A stretch of 64,000 nucleotides of DNA from Coenobita brevimanus. Taxonomy: Eukaryota > Arthropoda > Malacostraca > Decapoda > Coenobitidae. A program made the translations under genes and the position numbers. The stretch is taken from assembly GCA_032717465.1 (NCBI GenBank), contig JAVRFU010000131.1, positions 1 to 64,000 on the forward strand, in the 5' to 3' direction. The notes below the pieces were generated by a model, which was not told the origin of the DNA, did not search any database, and was given only the letters and a program-made list of their open reading frames with translations. Of this stretch, positions 32,823 to 43,159 are shown piece after piece (the stretch's first letter is position 1; each line of letters begins with the position of its first letter).

Positions 32823-33930
32823 AAGCAGCTGCTGTTTGCAGATGATATTGCACTGGTGGCTGATTCAGAGGAGAGATTAAGACAGTAGGTAGAGGAGTTT
32901 GGAAGGGTGTGTGAAAGGAGGAAATTGAAAGTAAATGAGAATAAGAGTAAAGTGATGAAGTGTACGAGGTTGGTAGATGGTAGGGGGATGAATATAGTTT
33001 TGAATGGTGAGTTGCTTGAGGAGGTGGAGTGTTTTAAATATTTAGGGTCGCATGTTGCTATGGATCGAAGAATAGATGCAGAAGTGAAGTTTAGAATAAA
33101 TGAAGTAGGAAAGGTGCTGGGAGGAATGAAAAAAGTGTTTAGATGTCGTTCGCTTAGAATGGATGTAAAGAGAAGGCTGTATGAGGGTGTTGGGGTACCG
33201 ATTGCGTTATATGGGGCTGAAACATGGAATATGGGTGTAGCAGAGAGGAAAAGTTTGAATGTAATGGAGATGAGGTGTCTGAGGAGTATGTGTGGAGTGA
33301 CGCGTATGGATCGGGTGCGAAATGATGAAGTGCGAAGGAGAACTGGAGTTGTTCGGGAGATGGCTGGTAGAGTTGATTAGAGGGTGTTGCGATGGTTTGG
33401 GCATATGGAGAGGATGGATAATGAGCGATTGGTGAAAAAGATAACTAGATCTGATGTGAGAGGTGTAAGGCTGAGAGGGAGACCACGAATAGGATGGATG
33501 GACAGTGTGATCAGAGCGCTGGATGCGAGAGGGATGTTTGTTGAGCAAGGAAGAGTGGCTGTGCGTGACAGAAATAAATGGAGAGAAATTGTGAATGAAT
33601 ATATGATGACGCAGCCCTGAGGGGATATTTTCCCGCATTTGGTCTGATCAGCTAGTCAGGTCAGGTGCGAGTAAAGAGATGGGTCTATTATAATGTGGCA
33701 GGGGTAAACCAGCTCTGCCGTCGGGCCCTGCTGCGGATGTCACTGATTGCACTGCGCAGTTGACCCATGTGTGGTGTGGTGCGGTGAGGATCTGTCCCTT
33801 CTCCCCTTTGGGGCTAAGATGCGAATGACTGTGTTTGAATGGATGAGTAAATGGGGAGTGTGTCGTCCTGTCTCGGCTACCTCCCTTTCCTTGGGGGAAG
33901 CAGCCTAGGTATATAGATAGATAGATAGAT
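32823..33930 (+). pseudogene. LINE D: RT C-terminus, 3' UTR and GATA tail
   Basis: It starts at the catalytic LLFADDIALVADSEERL and has a stop at 32887. It is then open through EEVECFKYLGSHVAMDRR, VPIALYGAETWNMGVAER, MRCLRSMCGVTRMDRVRNDE, a stop at 33379, LRWFGHMERMDNERLVKKI and LRGRPRIGWMDSVIRALD, to the stop at 33620. A ~300-bp 3' UTR ends TTTCCTTGGGGGAAGCAGCC, then TAGGTATATAGATAGATAGA. Its last ~90 bp recur alone at 37371-37468. It is related to, but distinct from, LINE A, and its terminal sequence differs although the GATA tail is shared. Confidence 0.85.
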
Positions 33931-34401
33931 TCTTTGTGCTGGTAACACTTCATGGTAGGAGCGAAATTACTACTACGAGTCCTCCTAGGAGGAACTTTTA
34001 GAAGCAACTCTCATCTACAACCACATTTAGTAATAAGTTTAGAAGTACTCCTAGAAGTTTTTATTAATACCGGCCCTCTACACAACCTCTTGCCTTCCTA
34101 AAGCCTCCCTGTTCTTCTCCAACTAATTCCTCTGTTCTTTCTCTAACTCACACATCTTATATCTGCATACACATGCAGTAATACACACATGGGCACACAT
34201 GTTGTAGTCATATGATGGGTAATCTAATAATAACGGTGATAAGATGATGATGATGATGATGATGATGAGCCAAGATGATGTGTGGGATACTGAGAGGATC
34301 TTATGGGTAGTGTAAACGCACCTAAATACTTACTAAGATTATTTCATTCAGCTGAGATATATTCTGGCAGTCAGATGTTAATATGCATGTCATAATAAAA
34401 A

Positions 34402-34470
<69 letters not shown>

Positions 34471-34997
34471 TCTTGAGACTCGGTGGCAGATATAATTAAA
34501 AAGGCGCATCTTACGTAGAGGTTAATGGATGATGATGCTATAAGCGATCATTTTCGACAGGTTTTACTCTAGATAATTAAAATCGTCTGACAGTAATATG
34601 AACAGAGGCAAAGAGACGTTCTCAGAGTGAAGTGGTTAATGTATAGATAATGATAATGTTTAAGTATATAACACATAAGTGAAAAGAGTATAGTTAAAAT
34701 GAAATATACAGTAAAGCAAATGTTACCGAGCATGATTGAAATGAGTCTTCTGTCTCTAACTGGAACTCTGTGAACCCTTGAAGTTCCGAATCCCATCAGT
34801 CACCCTCTAACCGAGAAAGGCGTAGTACGCAGGTGCTGTGTGTATATTAACTCAGTGATAGGATTATAGTGTGTAAACAGCTTCCCCGTCTTCTTGAGGT
34901 ACAGAAGGGTAAGCGAGGATACTGTTCATTCGTTCTTTGATAGCTACGAGTTCTCGCCGCTGCGCCAAATCGTCTGTATTAATCTGAAAAAGTAAAG
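33931..34997. other. Non-coding stretch with (GAT)n and (TA)n arrays
   Basis: It contains GATGATGATGATGATGATGA at about 34248-34268 and a long TA array at 34404-34465. No gene is seen. Confidence 0.7.
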
Positions 34998-35075
34998 ATA
35001 CGCTGTGGTGTTGATGTGGATGCGCTGGAGGGTGTTGGGAGAGGTACCTTGAGATGGTTTGGCCATGTGCAATGA
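34998..35075 (+). pseudogene. Short LINE A internal fragment
   Basis: CGCTGTGGTGTTGATGTGGA to TTTGGCCATGTGCAATG matches the LINE A region encoding RCGVDVD to FGHVERM. Both ends are lost. Confidence 0.75.
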
Positions 35076-35208
35076 AGACTGAGAGATTACCTATAGTTCT
35101 TCCACCTTAACTTGGCCCAGGTTTTCGTCCCTTTGTAGCTTATTTCATGTAGCTCAGTGGCAGGAAAATATAATACAGTACTACGGTTCTACGTACGTTC
35201 CTACCATG

Positions 35209-35589
35209 ATCTATCTATCTATCTATTGCCAGACGCCATAATCCCGTAATGGGTGGCCATTTGACTTTGAGTTATTTGTTTTACGGGGAGGGGCACTAAC
35301 CCTCCACCAACCCACTTGTTGACACGTAGGGAGCACGTATGGTTGGGTTATATGGTTACCACCCAGCGTTGTAAATGGTTTCTTGGCTTACAGGAAACCA
35401 TTTGGCTTGTCACTCAATGTAAAGCCACCTGTAAAGGAAAGAAAAGCAATAAGAAGTGACAGGAAAGATGCGAGAAATAGGAAGAGAGGAGGGAGGCACA
35501 GAAAAAGAATGATAAAGACTAAGGAAGAAGTAGGCAGCATTACATCAAGTGAGTGGATGATGGTCGCCACCACCTACCACCACCTACCA
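35209..35589 (-). mobile_element. SINE-1 copy
   Basis: Full-length minus-strand copy with CTATCTATCTATCTATTGCC (tail) on the left and CCACCACCTACC (head, with GGTAGGTGGTG partly duplicated) on the right. Confidence 0.88.
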
Positions 35590-35689
35590 TGATGCTTGTT
35601 ATTTATTTATTTATTTTACGCGTCATATTCTGGTATTCGTATTGCTACAGCTCAGAACTGAAGACAGAGACAGTAATATTAGGACAAGT

Positions 35690-35895
35690 TAGAGTGAAAG
35701 GAGTATAAGAGAGTGTATGTGAGTTAGGTGGAGAGACGAGTAGTGGGAGACCGAGAATAATGAGGTGGAGGGATGCGGTGGAGAGGTATATGAACGATGC
35801 TGGTGTGAGTTGAAGGAGAGGCAGCCTGATGATGCATGACAGGGTAACATGGAGGCGGTTTGTTTGTGGTCACCCCTCCAGAGATTAGTTTTAGA
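35690..35895 (+). pseudogene. Diverged LINE A 3' end
   Basis: It encodes the RVYVS end region, RMRWRDAVERYM and WRRFVCGH with several changes, and stops before the GGCGTCTGG tail. It is older than the other LINE A copies. Confidence 0.7.
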
Positions 35896-36529
35896 TATAA
35901 GAAAGAGCACCGAGATATAAATACATCCATAGTAGCGAGTCAAATGATTTTTCTTTCTGTTGCTCTGTAAGGTCTTCTCTCGCTTAACATAATCCTGGAG
36001 TTTTTCCTTGAATATATATCTTTATTAATCTATGCTACGTTCAGTGTAGGGTCGGACCTTACAGTCGGAGGGAGAGTGATAGCCAGAATTAACTTCCATG
36101 CTGACGAGGTGTCAGTGGAAGATGGGTGTCCATAGGAGGGATGATGCATATGAAAGTGGAGAAATATGAGGGAGAGTGAAAGGGAGAATTAACTACCACA
36201 TGCTGGCAAAGTACGTCTGGGAATGGGATGGGTGTGTAGGGAGTGTGATGTTTTTGAAAGTGGAAATATTGTAAAGTATTGGTTATGTTTATGTGTTAGA
36301 GTGTGTGTATGTCATTGGTAGAAGTATTATGGTGTGAATATATGTAAGTATATATTATCTTTATTGATAGACAGTGGGTGATTCTGTACTTAGGAAATAA
36401 GAGGCTTTACGAAATGTTGATATACATATTTAGACACCACGTTATGGAGATGGTTTGTGTAATATTATCCTACAGAGACACACAGCCACACCTCCATACA
36501 CAGGCACACCTTCATACACAGCCACACCT

Positions 36530-36531
<2 letters not shown>
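35896..36531. other. No gene recognised
   Basis: Unique-looking AT-rich sequence. Short CACACC words near 36480-36530 lead into the CA array. Confidence 0.5.
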
Positions 36532-36568
<37 letters not shown>

Positions 36569-37062
36569 AACCCTGGAATATGCATCAGTAGTCTGGAGTC
36601 CTCATCTCAAAAAACACATAGACAAGATTGAAAAAGTTCAAAGGGCCGCTACAAGATGGGTACCAAGCTTAAGGGATCTAAGCTACGAAGAAAGACTAAA
36701 TAAACTGAATCTACCAACACTACAGGAGAGAAGGAAAAGAGGTGACATGATAATGCTATATAAGTGCATATCAGGGAAGAAGAAAATAGACATAAATGAT
36801 TACTTAACATATGGAGAAGCATCAGCAAGAGGACACTGCAAAAAACTGCATAAGAAGAGAGGTGATAAAGACGTAAGGAAATTCAGTTTCCCAAACAGAG
36901 CAATTGATCAATGGAATGCACTACCGAATGAAATAGTGTGTGCCAAAACAATTCACAAATTTAAGGATATGTACGATAAATATGGTTTAAGACACGGGAC
37001 AGTACGAGCTTGACTCATTCCTGTAAAGATACAATTAGGTAAGAACAATTAGGTAAGGTAAG

Positions 37063-37118
<56 letters not shown>
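36532..37118 (+). pseudogene. LINE J C-terminal copy bounded by (CA)n on both sides
   Basis: The CA array (36532-36567) runs directly into an open frame PTLEYASVVWSPHLKKHIDK, IEKVQRAATRWVPSLRDLSY, RGDMIMLYKCISGKKKIDIN, GHCKKLHKKRGDKDVRKFSF, PNRAIDQWNALPNEIVCAKT and FKDMYDKYGLRHGTVRA. The stop near 37013 is followed by CCTGTAAAGATACAATTAGG and a second CA array (37063-37118). This is the best-preserved LINE J copy and defines the family's 3' end. The RT core is absent. Confidence 0.85.
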
Positions 37119-37119
<1 letters not shown>

Positions 37120-37254
37120 CCTCTTCCCTTCAGTAGAGCTTCACCCATCTTAGGAGAAATCTCTAGACGCTGGCAGGAGTAGAGGAGACTGTTGACAACC
37201 CAGTTACCTGCATAATTCACACCTGAGCCAATTATAATCATCAGGTTGTACCAG

Positions 37255-37257
37255 TTA

Positions 37258-37295
<38 letters not shown>

Positions 37296-37300
37296 TAATA
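37255..37300. repeat. (AAT)n microsatellite
   Basis: A run of AAT trinucleotides with one AATGAT interruption near the end. Confidence 0.95.
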
Positions 37301-37370
37301 AGAAGGTGTCATGATGTTGAATAAGTAAAGAATTTTCACATAAAACCATCACTGATATTATGCACCTGTA

Positions 37371-37468
37371 CTGATGGATGAGTAAATGGGGAGTGTGTCG
37401 TCCTGTCTCGGCTACCTCCCTTTCCTTGGGGGAAGCAGCCTAGGTATATAGATAGATAGATAGACTGA
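37371..37468 (+). mobile_element. LINE D 3' terminal fragment
   Basis: TGATGGATGAGTAAATGGGG to TAGGTATATAGATAGATAGA is almost identical to 33838-33930. It is a very short 5'-truncated LINE D insertion, or a SINE that uses this tail. Confidence 0.85.
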
Positions 37469-38087
37469 TGTGTTGATTTTACCTGTATGATATCTTAATT
37501 AGGAACTCAAAATGTGGCATGCAGGCTAATAAATCTGATCCCTGCTAGTCTTACATTAGTGACCGTGAAAAACTGAGGTCTTTAATTCTCCTTTGGTCTC
37601 ATAGTTTTAAGATTAAGAACTAAATTAAGACGAAGTATTGAAGGAGTCTGTATTACTTCTGTGTATTTTTTTTTATGCAAGGAAGAATGAACCCAAGGCC
37701 ATTTTTCCTGGATACCTCTATGACAGGTTTCCCTCATTTATTTATACAGTTTTCTTATCTTTTTTATTTTCATTACCATTTTCCTGATGTTCTCTGCGTG
37801 TTCCTCTCCGCCAAATTCCTAACAGTAAGTGCTAGCAATACAATATACTAACACTATTTCATTTTTCAGAGAGAAGGAACCAAAGGCTGAACACAAACGC
37901 AAGATAGTCAAACAAGCAAGCCAACGTCAAGACCATGCTGTACCTGGACACACAGCGTTAGAAAAATGGAGGTCGAAGGCAGGGGGAGATGCACACCAGA
38001 ATTTTGGCAATGCAGGTGAGTGATTACAAGACACGTAGTATTTTTCCACATCATTTCATCAACTCCCCCACCTCTCTCTTTCTCTCT

Positions 38088-38088
<1 letters not shown>
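37469..38088. other. No gene recognised
   Basis: AT-rich sequence. A 64-codon frame at 37829-38023 has no recognisable motif. Confidence 0.4.

Positions 38089-38134
<46 letters not shown>
38089..38134. repeat. (CA)n microsatellite
   Basis: CA dinucleotide array preceded by a CT-rich run. Confidence 0.95.
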
Positions 38135-38136
<2 letters not shown>

Positions 38137-38158
38137 TACATTAACCCTTCCACTACAG

Positions 38159-38580
38159 TGAGGAGATGAAAGGAGCACTTTGAGGATTTGTTGAATGTAG
38201 AGGGTGACAACAGTGCGAGTATAAGTGGTTGGGGAATGGCTGGGAGAAGGAGAGATGAGAGGAGGGAGGAAGAGATCAGTAGGGCGGAAGTAGTGGAAGC
38301 AATGAAGAAGATCAAGATGGGAAAGGCCCCAGGGATTGATGAAGTGTGTGGTGAAATGCTGAGGTATGGGGGTGAGATTGTTGTGGAATGGATATGCAAG
38401 TTGTGTAGATTGGCTTGGGAAGAGGGAAGGGTTCCAGAGGACTGGAAATCAGGTATAATTGTTCCTTTATACAAAGGAAAAGGGGAGAGAGAAGTATGTG
38501 GTAACCATAGGGGTATTTGCCTTCTTAGTGTGACTGGTAAAATATATGGTAGAATACTCATTGATAGGGTTAGGCATATG
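38159..38580 (+). pseudogene. LINE A internal fragment (N-terminal RT blocks)
   Basis: It encodes RWREHFEDLLNVEG-like sequence, MGKAPGIDEVCGEMLRYGG, LAWEEGRVPEDWKSG, IIVPLYKGKGEREVCGNHRG and ICLLSVTGKIYGRILIDRV with no stop. Both ends are lost. It is followed by an H-type 3' end. Confidence 0.85.
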
Positions 38581-38604
38581 ACTGAAGTTAACTGCAAGTT
38601 CGCC

Positions 38605-38912
38605 TAGATAGCAGCGCGAAAGTCTTGGGAGATGTGATTCCAAGTTTGACTACCAGGGGACTGGGGAAGAGATGTTACTGCTGCAAGTGCTGGGAGAAGA
38701 CTGTCGATGATGAATCAATGTCCTCGCGCTAGTTGCCCCTTACACCCTTTATTCAGCAGCTGCCTTACGATCTTTCTCCTGCCCTCACCGCTCTTCCTCG
38801 TCCGCCACTGTCGCCCGTGTTTTGCTCTCATTCGGGAGCTTAGTTTTCCTGCCTATTTCTCTGACGGGCTCTCATGTTTGCCCGTGTCCCCACCTCTGTT
38901 GTGGGGCAAATA
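38605..38912 (+). mobile_element. H-type element 3' end
   Basis: It ends with the three-hairpin block shared with the H copies at 43.5, 47.4, 47.6 and 52.7 kb. The stems here are GCTCTC/GGGAGC (38824-38840), ACGGGC/GCCCGT and CCCCAC/GTGGGG (to 38906), followed by AAATATTTACAATC instead of a clean (CAA)n. Upstream, AGAGATGTTACTGCTGC, GTGCTGGGAGAAGA resembles 51295-51325. Confidence 0.7.
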
Positions 38913-38919
38913 TTTACAA

Positions 38920-39056
38920 TCTCATCCCTGGTCTCCCCCTCCACCACATTCACATACACTCCTAGTTAGTCTCTCACTCTCCATTCTCGCCACTCAATCC
39001 CTCCATCTCATTCTTGGTCTCCCCGTCCACCTCGCTCACATACATTCGTATTTGCT
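38920..39056 (-). pseudogene. LINE A-like fragment, partly duplicated
   Basis: On the minus strand TGTATGTGA, AGGTGGA, GGGGAGACCAAGAATGAGAT occurs twice. It matches the LINE A segment encoding VYVSEVE..GRPRMRW. Confidence 0.6.
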
Positions 39057-39119
39057 GTTGTCAAAGAAAATTAAACTTGATTATAAAGTTTTATAAAACG
39101 ATGAGTGATGTTTGAATCA

Positions 39120-39340
39120 AAATATCTACCCACGGCCTACACCCACGTCCGAAGTTGCACTGCATCCAACCACGGTGTACATCTACGTCCGCACGTTGCA
39201 CTATACTATCCACCCAAGGTGTACATCCACGTCCGCATGTAGCACTATAATATCTACCAAAGGGGTACACCTACGTCCGCATGTTACACTATAATATCCA
39301 CCCAAGGTGTACATCCACGTCCGCATGTTGCACTACAATA
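39120..39340. repeat. 44-bp minisatellite, ~5 units
   Basis: Units contain GGTGTACATCCACGTCCGCA, then TGTTGCACTATAATATCCAC. The spacing is 44 bp over the last four units, with a degenerate first unit. Confidence 0.85.
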
Positions 39341-39604
39341 CATGAATGCATTTACTTCGGTGACATCATCTGCGGCCAATCTGCAGTCGCGAAACAAAAA
39401 CACCCTACTTGCCCCATACATCTCAAGTGCACAGGTCAATCAAATAGACTATAGTAATCAAGGACAGTCACCCGTCCCTCATAACCACTACTCATCGTAT
39501 ATCCTGCAACCACCACTTAGTATTAAAGGTGTGGCGGTTTACCCAGTCCCGTCAGATGAAAACACACAAGTTATACGTATAATTAGGTTAAATCCATCAA
39601 TTCC

Positions 39605-40560
39605 ATGAGATATTTCTTATTGTATCGTTCATACCGTATCGTTTATAAAGGCTCCAGTATGCTTGCATGTGTCGGCCTTGGTCACCCACGCTCTTCACGT
39701 TGCTCGATCTCTGGCAGCCTCTATGACCTCGTCCCAGGTCTTTTTCGGTCTGCCTGCCCCCGACCTTTACACTTTTCACTTTCCGCACCCAGCTGTCATC
39801 CTCCAGCCTCTCCACATGCCCAAACCATCTCAATCTACCGCTCCTCATCACAACACCAGTACACTCCAGCCCCATCCTTCCTCCCAAACCATCTCAATCT
39901 ACCTCTCTTCATCACAGCACCAATACACTCCAGCCCCCATCCTTCCTCCCAAACCATCTCAAACTACCGCTCCTCATCACAACACCAGTACACTCCAGCC
40001 CCATCCTTCCTCCCAAACCATCTCAATCTACCTCTCTTCATCACAGCACCAATATACTCCAGCCCCCATCCTTCCTCCCAAACCATCTCAATCTACTCCT
40101 CATCACAACACCAATACACTCCAGCCCCATCCTTCCTCCCAAACCATCTCAATCTACCTCTCTTCATCACAGCACCAATACACTCCAGTCCCATCCTTCC
40201 TCCCAAACCATCTCAAACTACCTCTCTGCATCACAGCACCAATACACTCCAGCCCCATCCTTCCTCCCAAACCATCTCAATCTACTCATCACAACACCAA
40301 TACACTCCAGCCCCATCCTTCCTCCCAAACCATCTCAATCTACCTCTCCTCATTACAACAGTAGGCCTACTCTCTACTCCCATCCTTCCTTTCAACTCTT
40401 CCTTCATAAACCTAGCCCCCTCAGGCCTGGCATTCAAGAACACACTACACATCCACCAAATCATTGTCATTTCTGTTAGTCTGAGTCTACGAATATCCTC
40501 TGCCTTTACTGCCAGGCCTCATTACCATACAGCATTACGCTCCTAACACCGCAAACTAGC
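39605..40560 (-). pseudogene. LINE E C-terminal coding relic containing a minisatellite
   Basis: Minus-strand fragments read MLYGNEAW, then MTMIWWMCSVFLNARPEG, ELKGRMGVESRPTVVMRRGR, LRWFG, and after the repeat array SGRLRWFGHVERLEDDSWVR. This is the usual RT tail ('thumb' and WFGH motif) of RTE-like LINEs. The reading is broken by stops and by expansion of an internal ~65-bp unit. Confidence 0.75.
39825..40360. repeat. ~62-65 bp minisatellite expanded inside LINE E coding sequence
   Basis: Eight to nine units contain CCATCTCAATCTACC, TCATCACA, CACCAATACACTCCAGCCCC, CATCCTTCCTCCCAAA. The minus strand of each unit encodes the LINE E GRLRWFG segment, so the array arose from the coding region. 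Adjacent units differ in a few positions. Confidence 0.9.
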
Positions 40561-40782
40561 ACCAAACGTTTGTAACAATGCTTTATATTTATGGGTGCCA
40601 CCTATCTATCGTCGTGTGTACCAGCAAGGCTATTTATCATATTTTAGCTTCTGGAAGCTGGTCTGAAGCGGGAGAGATGACAGTATTTGTGTATGATATC
40701 GTGTGCTGGGTGTTGTTTTTATATTCCTTGATGTGTGTGTGGATGTGCTGCCATATCGTGTAGTGGATGGCGTGGGTTTGTG

Positions 40783-40960
40783 GAGGCTGCGGCAAGAATT
40801 TGTGTGCCTCTCATGTCTAGATGATCCTCGACTTTGAAGACTTTGGTTTCTTGATGTGCAGTAGGTGGTCTGTGGGTGTAGTAGCTGTGCAGCCTGTGAT
40901 TATTTTTAGGGCCTTGTTCTTAAAGACAACACAAAGCTGCATGCACGGCCTCCTGATATC
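40783..40960 (-). pseudogene. LINE polymerase fragment (post-RT, TGCT motif)
   Basis: The minus strand encodes NKALKIITGCTATTPTDHLL. With a one-base shift it continues HQETKVFKVEDHLDMRGTQI. This is the conserved 'ALR-TGC-DHLH-E-K-L-V-DH' region of Jockey/CR1-type polymerases. Confidence 0.6.
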
Positions 40961-40964
40961 CACC

Positions 40965-41415
40965 CTTCTGAATCCTATTTCCCTCGTGAGGACAGAGTCC
41001 ACCTGGCCAGGCTGAGATGTGGGCATCATCCAGCCCTCTTGAGTTACCAGAAAAGGCTGGATGACTCCGTCGTTGATGCCTGTCCAGGATGCAACGCAGC
41101 ACCCCATACCATTAAGCACATTATGCAAGACTGCACTGCACACAATCTGCAACACAGCACCCCATACTATTAAGCACATTATGCAAGACTGCACTGCTCA
41201 CAATCTGCAACACAGCACCCCATACTATTAAGCACATTATGCAAGACTGCATTGCAAACAATCACCTACGCCAACAACACAACATACTGTACACTCCTTG
41301 AGAGCTCTGTGGGAAAGCCCGGTCTCAGCCGTGGCCTTCCTTAGGGACTCGGGGCTGTTCGACCAGACTGCCTAGGCAACAACTACTACTACTAGTAGTA
41401 GTACTACTACTACCA
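40965..41415 (+). pseudogene. LINE I polymerase C-terminus with a 58-bp triplication
   Basis: The + frame YFPREDRVHLARLRCGHHPA, LLSYQKRLDDSVVDA, then C-x2-C-x5-H-x4-C (CPGCNAAPHTIKHIMQDC) is the RT C-terminal zinc knuckle of R1/I/Nimb-type LINEs. The segment is present three times at 58-bp spacing (41101, 41159, 41217). It is followed by LRALWESPVSAVAFLRDSGL, FDQTA, stop, and an (ACT)n tail. Confidence 0.75.
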
Positions 41416-41631
41416 CCACATTTTAGCGTGGCACACGAGCGAATGTGATGAATTGTTTAGCTGAATTACGTGATATAGTTCTAGGCTAAACACATGCTAT
41501 TACCTTTAGCGTGAGCAGGCTGGCAGACAGTATGGGGGCGGTATTCTGGTACGGTCATGAAGCTTACCAACACCTCTTTCTTACCGGTTTATTTCTGATT
41601 CTGCTCCGGTACTACATTCTTCTGTGATCAG

Positions 41632-41872
41632 GGAAAAGGGGAAAAAGATGTGTGTGGTAATCACAGGGCATTTGTCTCAGCGTAACAAGAAAAGTATGTG
41701 GTAAGATACTGACAGAGTTAGGGATATAAGAACAGGGAGGTTTTAGGAAGGAAAGAGGTTGTGTAGATCAGATATTCTTAGGTCTTTAGTGGAAAAATTT
41801 CTAGAGAAGGGAAAGAAATTGTATACGGCCTTCGTGGATTTGGAGAAAGCATATGACAGGGTGGACAGACAA
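41632..41872 (+). pseudogene. LINE A, left half of a copy split by element H1
   Basis: It encodes KGKRG...VCGNHRAFV-like and GKKLYTAFVDLEKAYDRVDR, then is interrupted at 41872. The right half resumes at 43549. The copy is decayed, with small deletions. Confidence 0.85.
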
Positions 41873-41911
41873 CGACTCCTCTCGCATAGCTTGGCCTGGC
41901 CAGTCGTCACT

Positions 41912-43159
41912 ATGCCCGAGCTCCGTGAGACTTCCAGCGACTCTGCTCGTGCCTGCGACCCGTTGAGGGGGGCATCCAACAGCAGATCCGTGCCGCCAGG
42001 AGCCACTACCATCCAGGGAACCGTGAATTGGTTCAACGTGAGATCGTGTTACGGTTTCATCAAGCGCCGCGACACTGGCGCTGATGTTTTCGTACACGTT
42101 TCTGAGATCGTTGCACCAAATCCACGGCATTTCCAGCGCTCACTTGGCGAGGGAGAGACGGCGGAGTTTCGTGTTGTACAGGCTTCCATGGGTCCCGAGG
42201 CTAAGGACGTCACTGGGCCGGGTGGTGTTGCTGTGCAGGGCTCTGCCCGTGCACGGCGGCGTCCCCCTGCCCAGAGACGCCAGCCAAGAGGTCCTGGAAG
42301 TTCTGGCAACACAAACACACTCGTTGCGATGTGTATCGCGACGGCTGAAGCTTTCAGTGGGGGTAGCAAGGCGGTTCTGGCTGTTCTCCTTCCTCAAATC
42401 TTTGAGGAGAACGGCCTTCCACGCCTTGCTATTCCCCGAAGCTTCACCCGCGATCCTCGTCTCCCCCCTCGTCAGGAGCGTCAGGCCCGGCGACAGCAGC
42501 CACCACCACCTCGCACGACACCGCGAAAACGGCTGTGTTTGGATGCCCCTCTCAACCGGACGACTGGCGCCACCACCATCGAAACTACGATCACCGACCC
42601 GGAACCGTCACAGGCCATGGACATCGAGCATGGGGAGACTGTTGTGGAGGTTCACTTCCCTTCGTCAGGAGCTGAGGAGGAGCGTGTCTCGTCTCCCGTC
42701 CCTTCAGTACATCTGGACGTAGTAGAGCGCTCCTCCTTGCCTTCTCCATCTGCTCCTGACGAAGTGGAGGAGCCTCTTCCACCTTCACCACCGCCTGCCG
42801 CCATCGCTCGCTCTTCTTCTCCTCCTCCACCTAAGGAGAAGAAGAAGAAACCAAAGAAGAAAGGGGGAAAAGCCAGGAGCGACCCTTCCACCGTTGCTCG
42901 CCGGATCGAGGCCCTCCTTCCACCACTCTCAGGCACTCGTGATCTCGATGCCCGCACGGATGCGGACCTAGAAGAGCTACTCTTCTGCCTCACGGATCCG
43001 ATCAACGACGACGATACACTGCCTCTCGTCTACCAGACGCTGTATCAGAAGATCCGTGAGGCATACATCTCCAACTCCCTCTCTCCATCTGAGGAAGCCG
43101 CCATCCGTGAGGGCATCGAGTTCGACCCACCACGTATAATAATAATAATAATGACGTAG
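41912..43159 (+). CDS. ORF1-like protein with Y-box cold-shock domain
   Basis: The frame has 415 codons from ATG 41912. Residues ~35-110 are a Y-box type cold-shock domain: GTVNWFN, RNP1 SCYGFIKR (45-52), RNP2 DVFVHVSEI (58-66), and the metazoan extension TGPGGVAVQGS. It is followed by an Arg/Pro region. A module at ~140-175 (LVAMCIATAEAFSGG, then LPQIFEENGLPRLAIP) resembles the NGLP module of the LINE F and G ORF1s. Next come Pro/acidic stretches, a Lys-rich block (KEKKKKPKKKGGK) and a conserved C-terminal domain (VARRIEALLPP, LEELLFCLTDPINDDD). The present stop lies in the inserted ATAATA sequence. The H2a copy ends the domain with ALVNYIATRVLS. Predicted RNA-binding gag-like protein (inference). 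Confidence 0.8.
   Translation: MPELRETSSDSARACDPLRGASNSRSVPPGATTIQGTVNWFNVRSCYGFIKRRDTGADVFVHVSEIVAPNPRHFQRSLGEGETAEFRVVQASMGPEAKDVTGPGGVAVQGSARARRRPPAQRRQPRGPGSSGNTNTLVAMCIATAEAFSGGSKAVLAVLLPQIFEENGLPRLAIPRSFTRDPRLPPRQERQARRQQPPPPRTTPRKRLCLDAPLNRTTGATTIETTITDPEPSQAMDIEHGETVVEVHFPSSGAEEERVSSPVPSVHLDVVERSSLPSPSAPDEVEEPLPPSPPPAAIARSSSPPPPKEKKKKPKKKGGKARSDPSTVARRIEALLPPLSGTRDLDARTDADLEELLFCLTDPINDDDTLPLVYQTLYQKIREAYISNSLSPSEEAAIREGIEFDPPRIIIIIMT

Noticed and set aside
41912..42250. Cold-shock domain as bacterial contamination or a bacterial CspA gene
   Set aside because: It has the metazoan Y-box extension (TGPGG-x-x-VQGS), sits in a TSD-bounded element and is fused to eukaryotic gag-like sequence.
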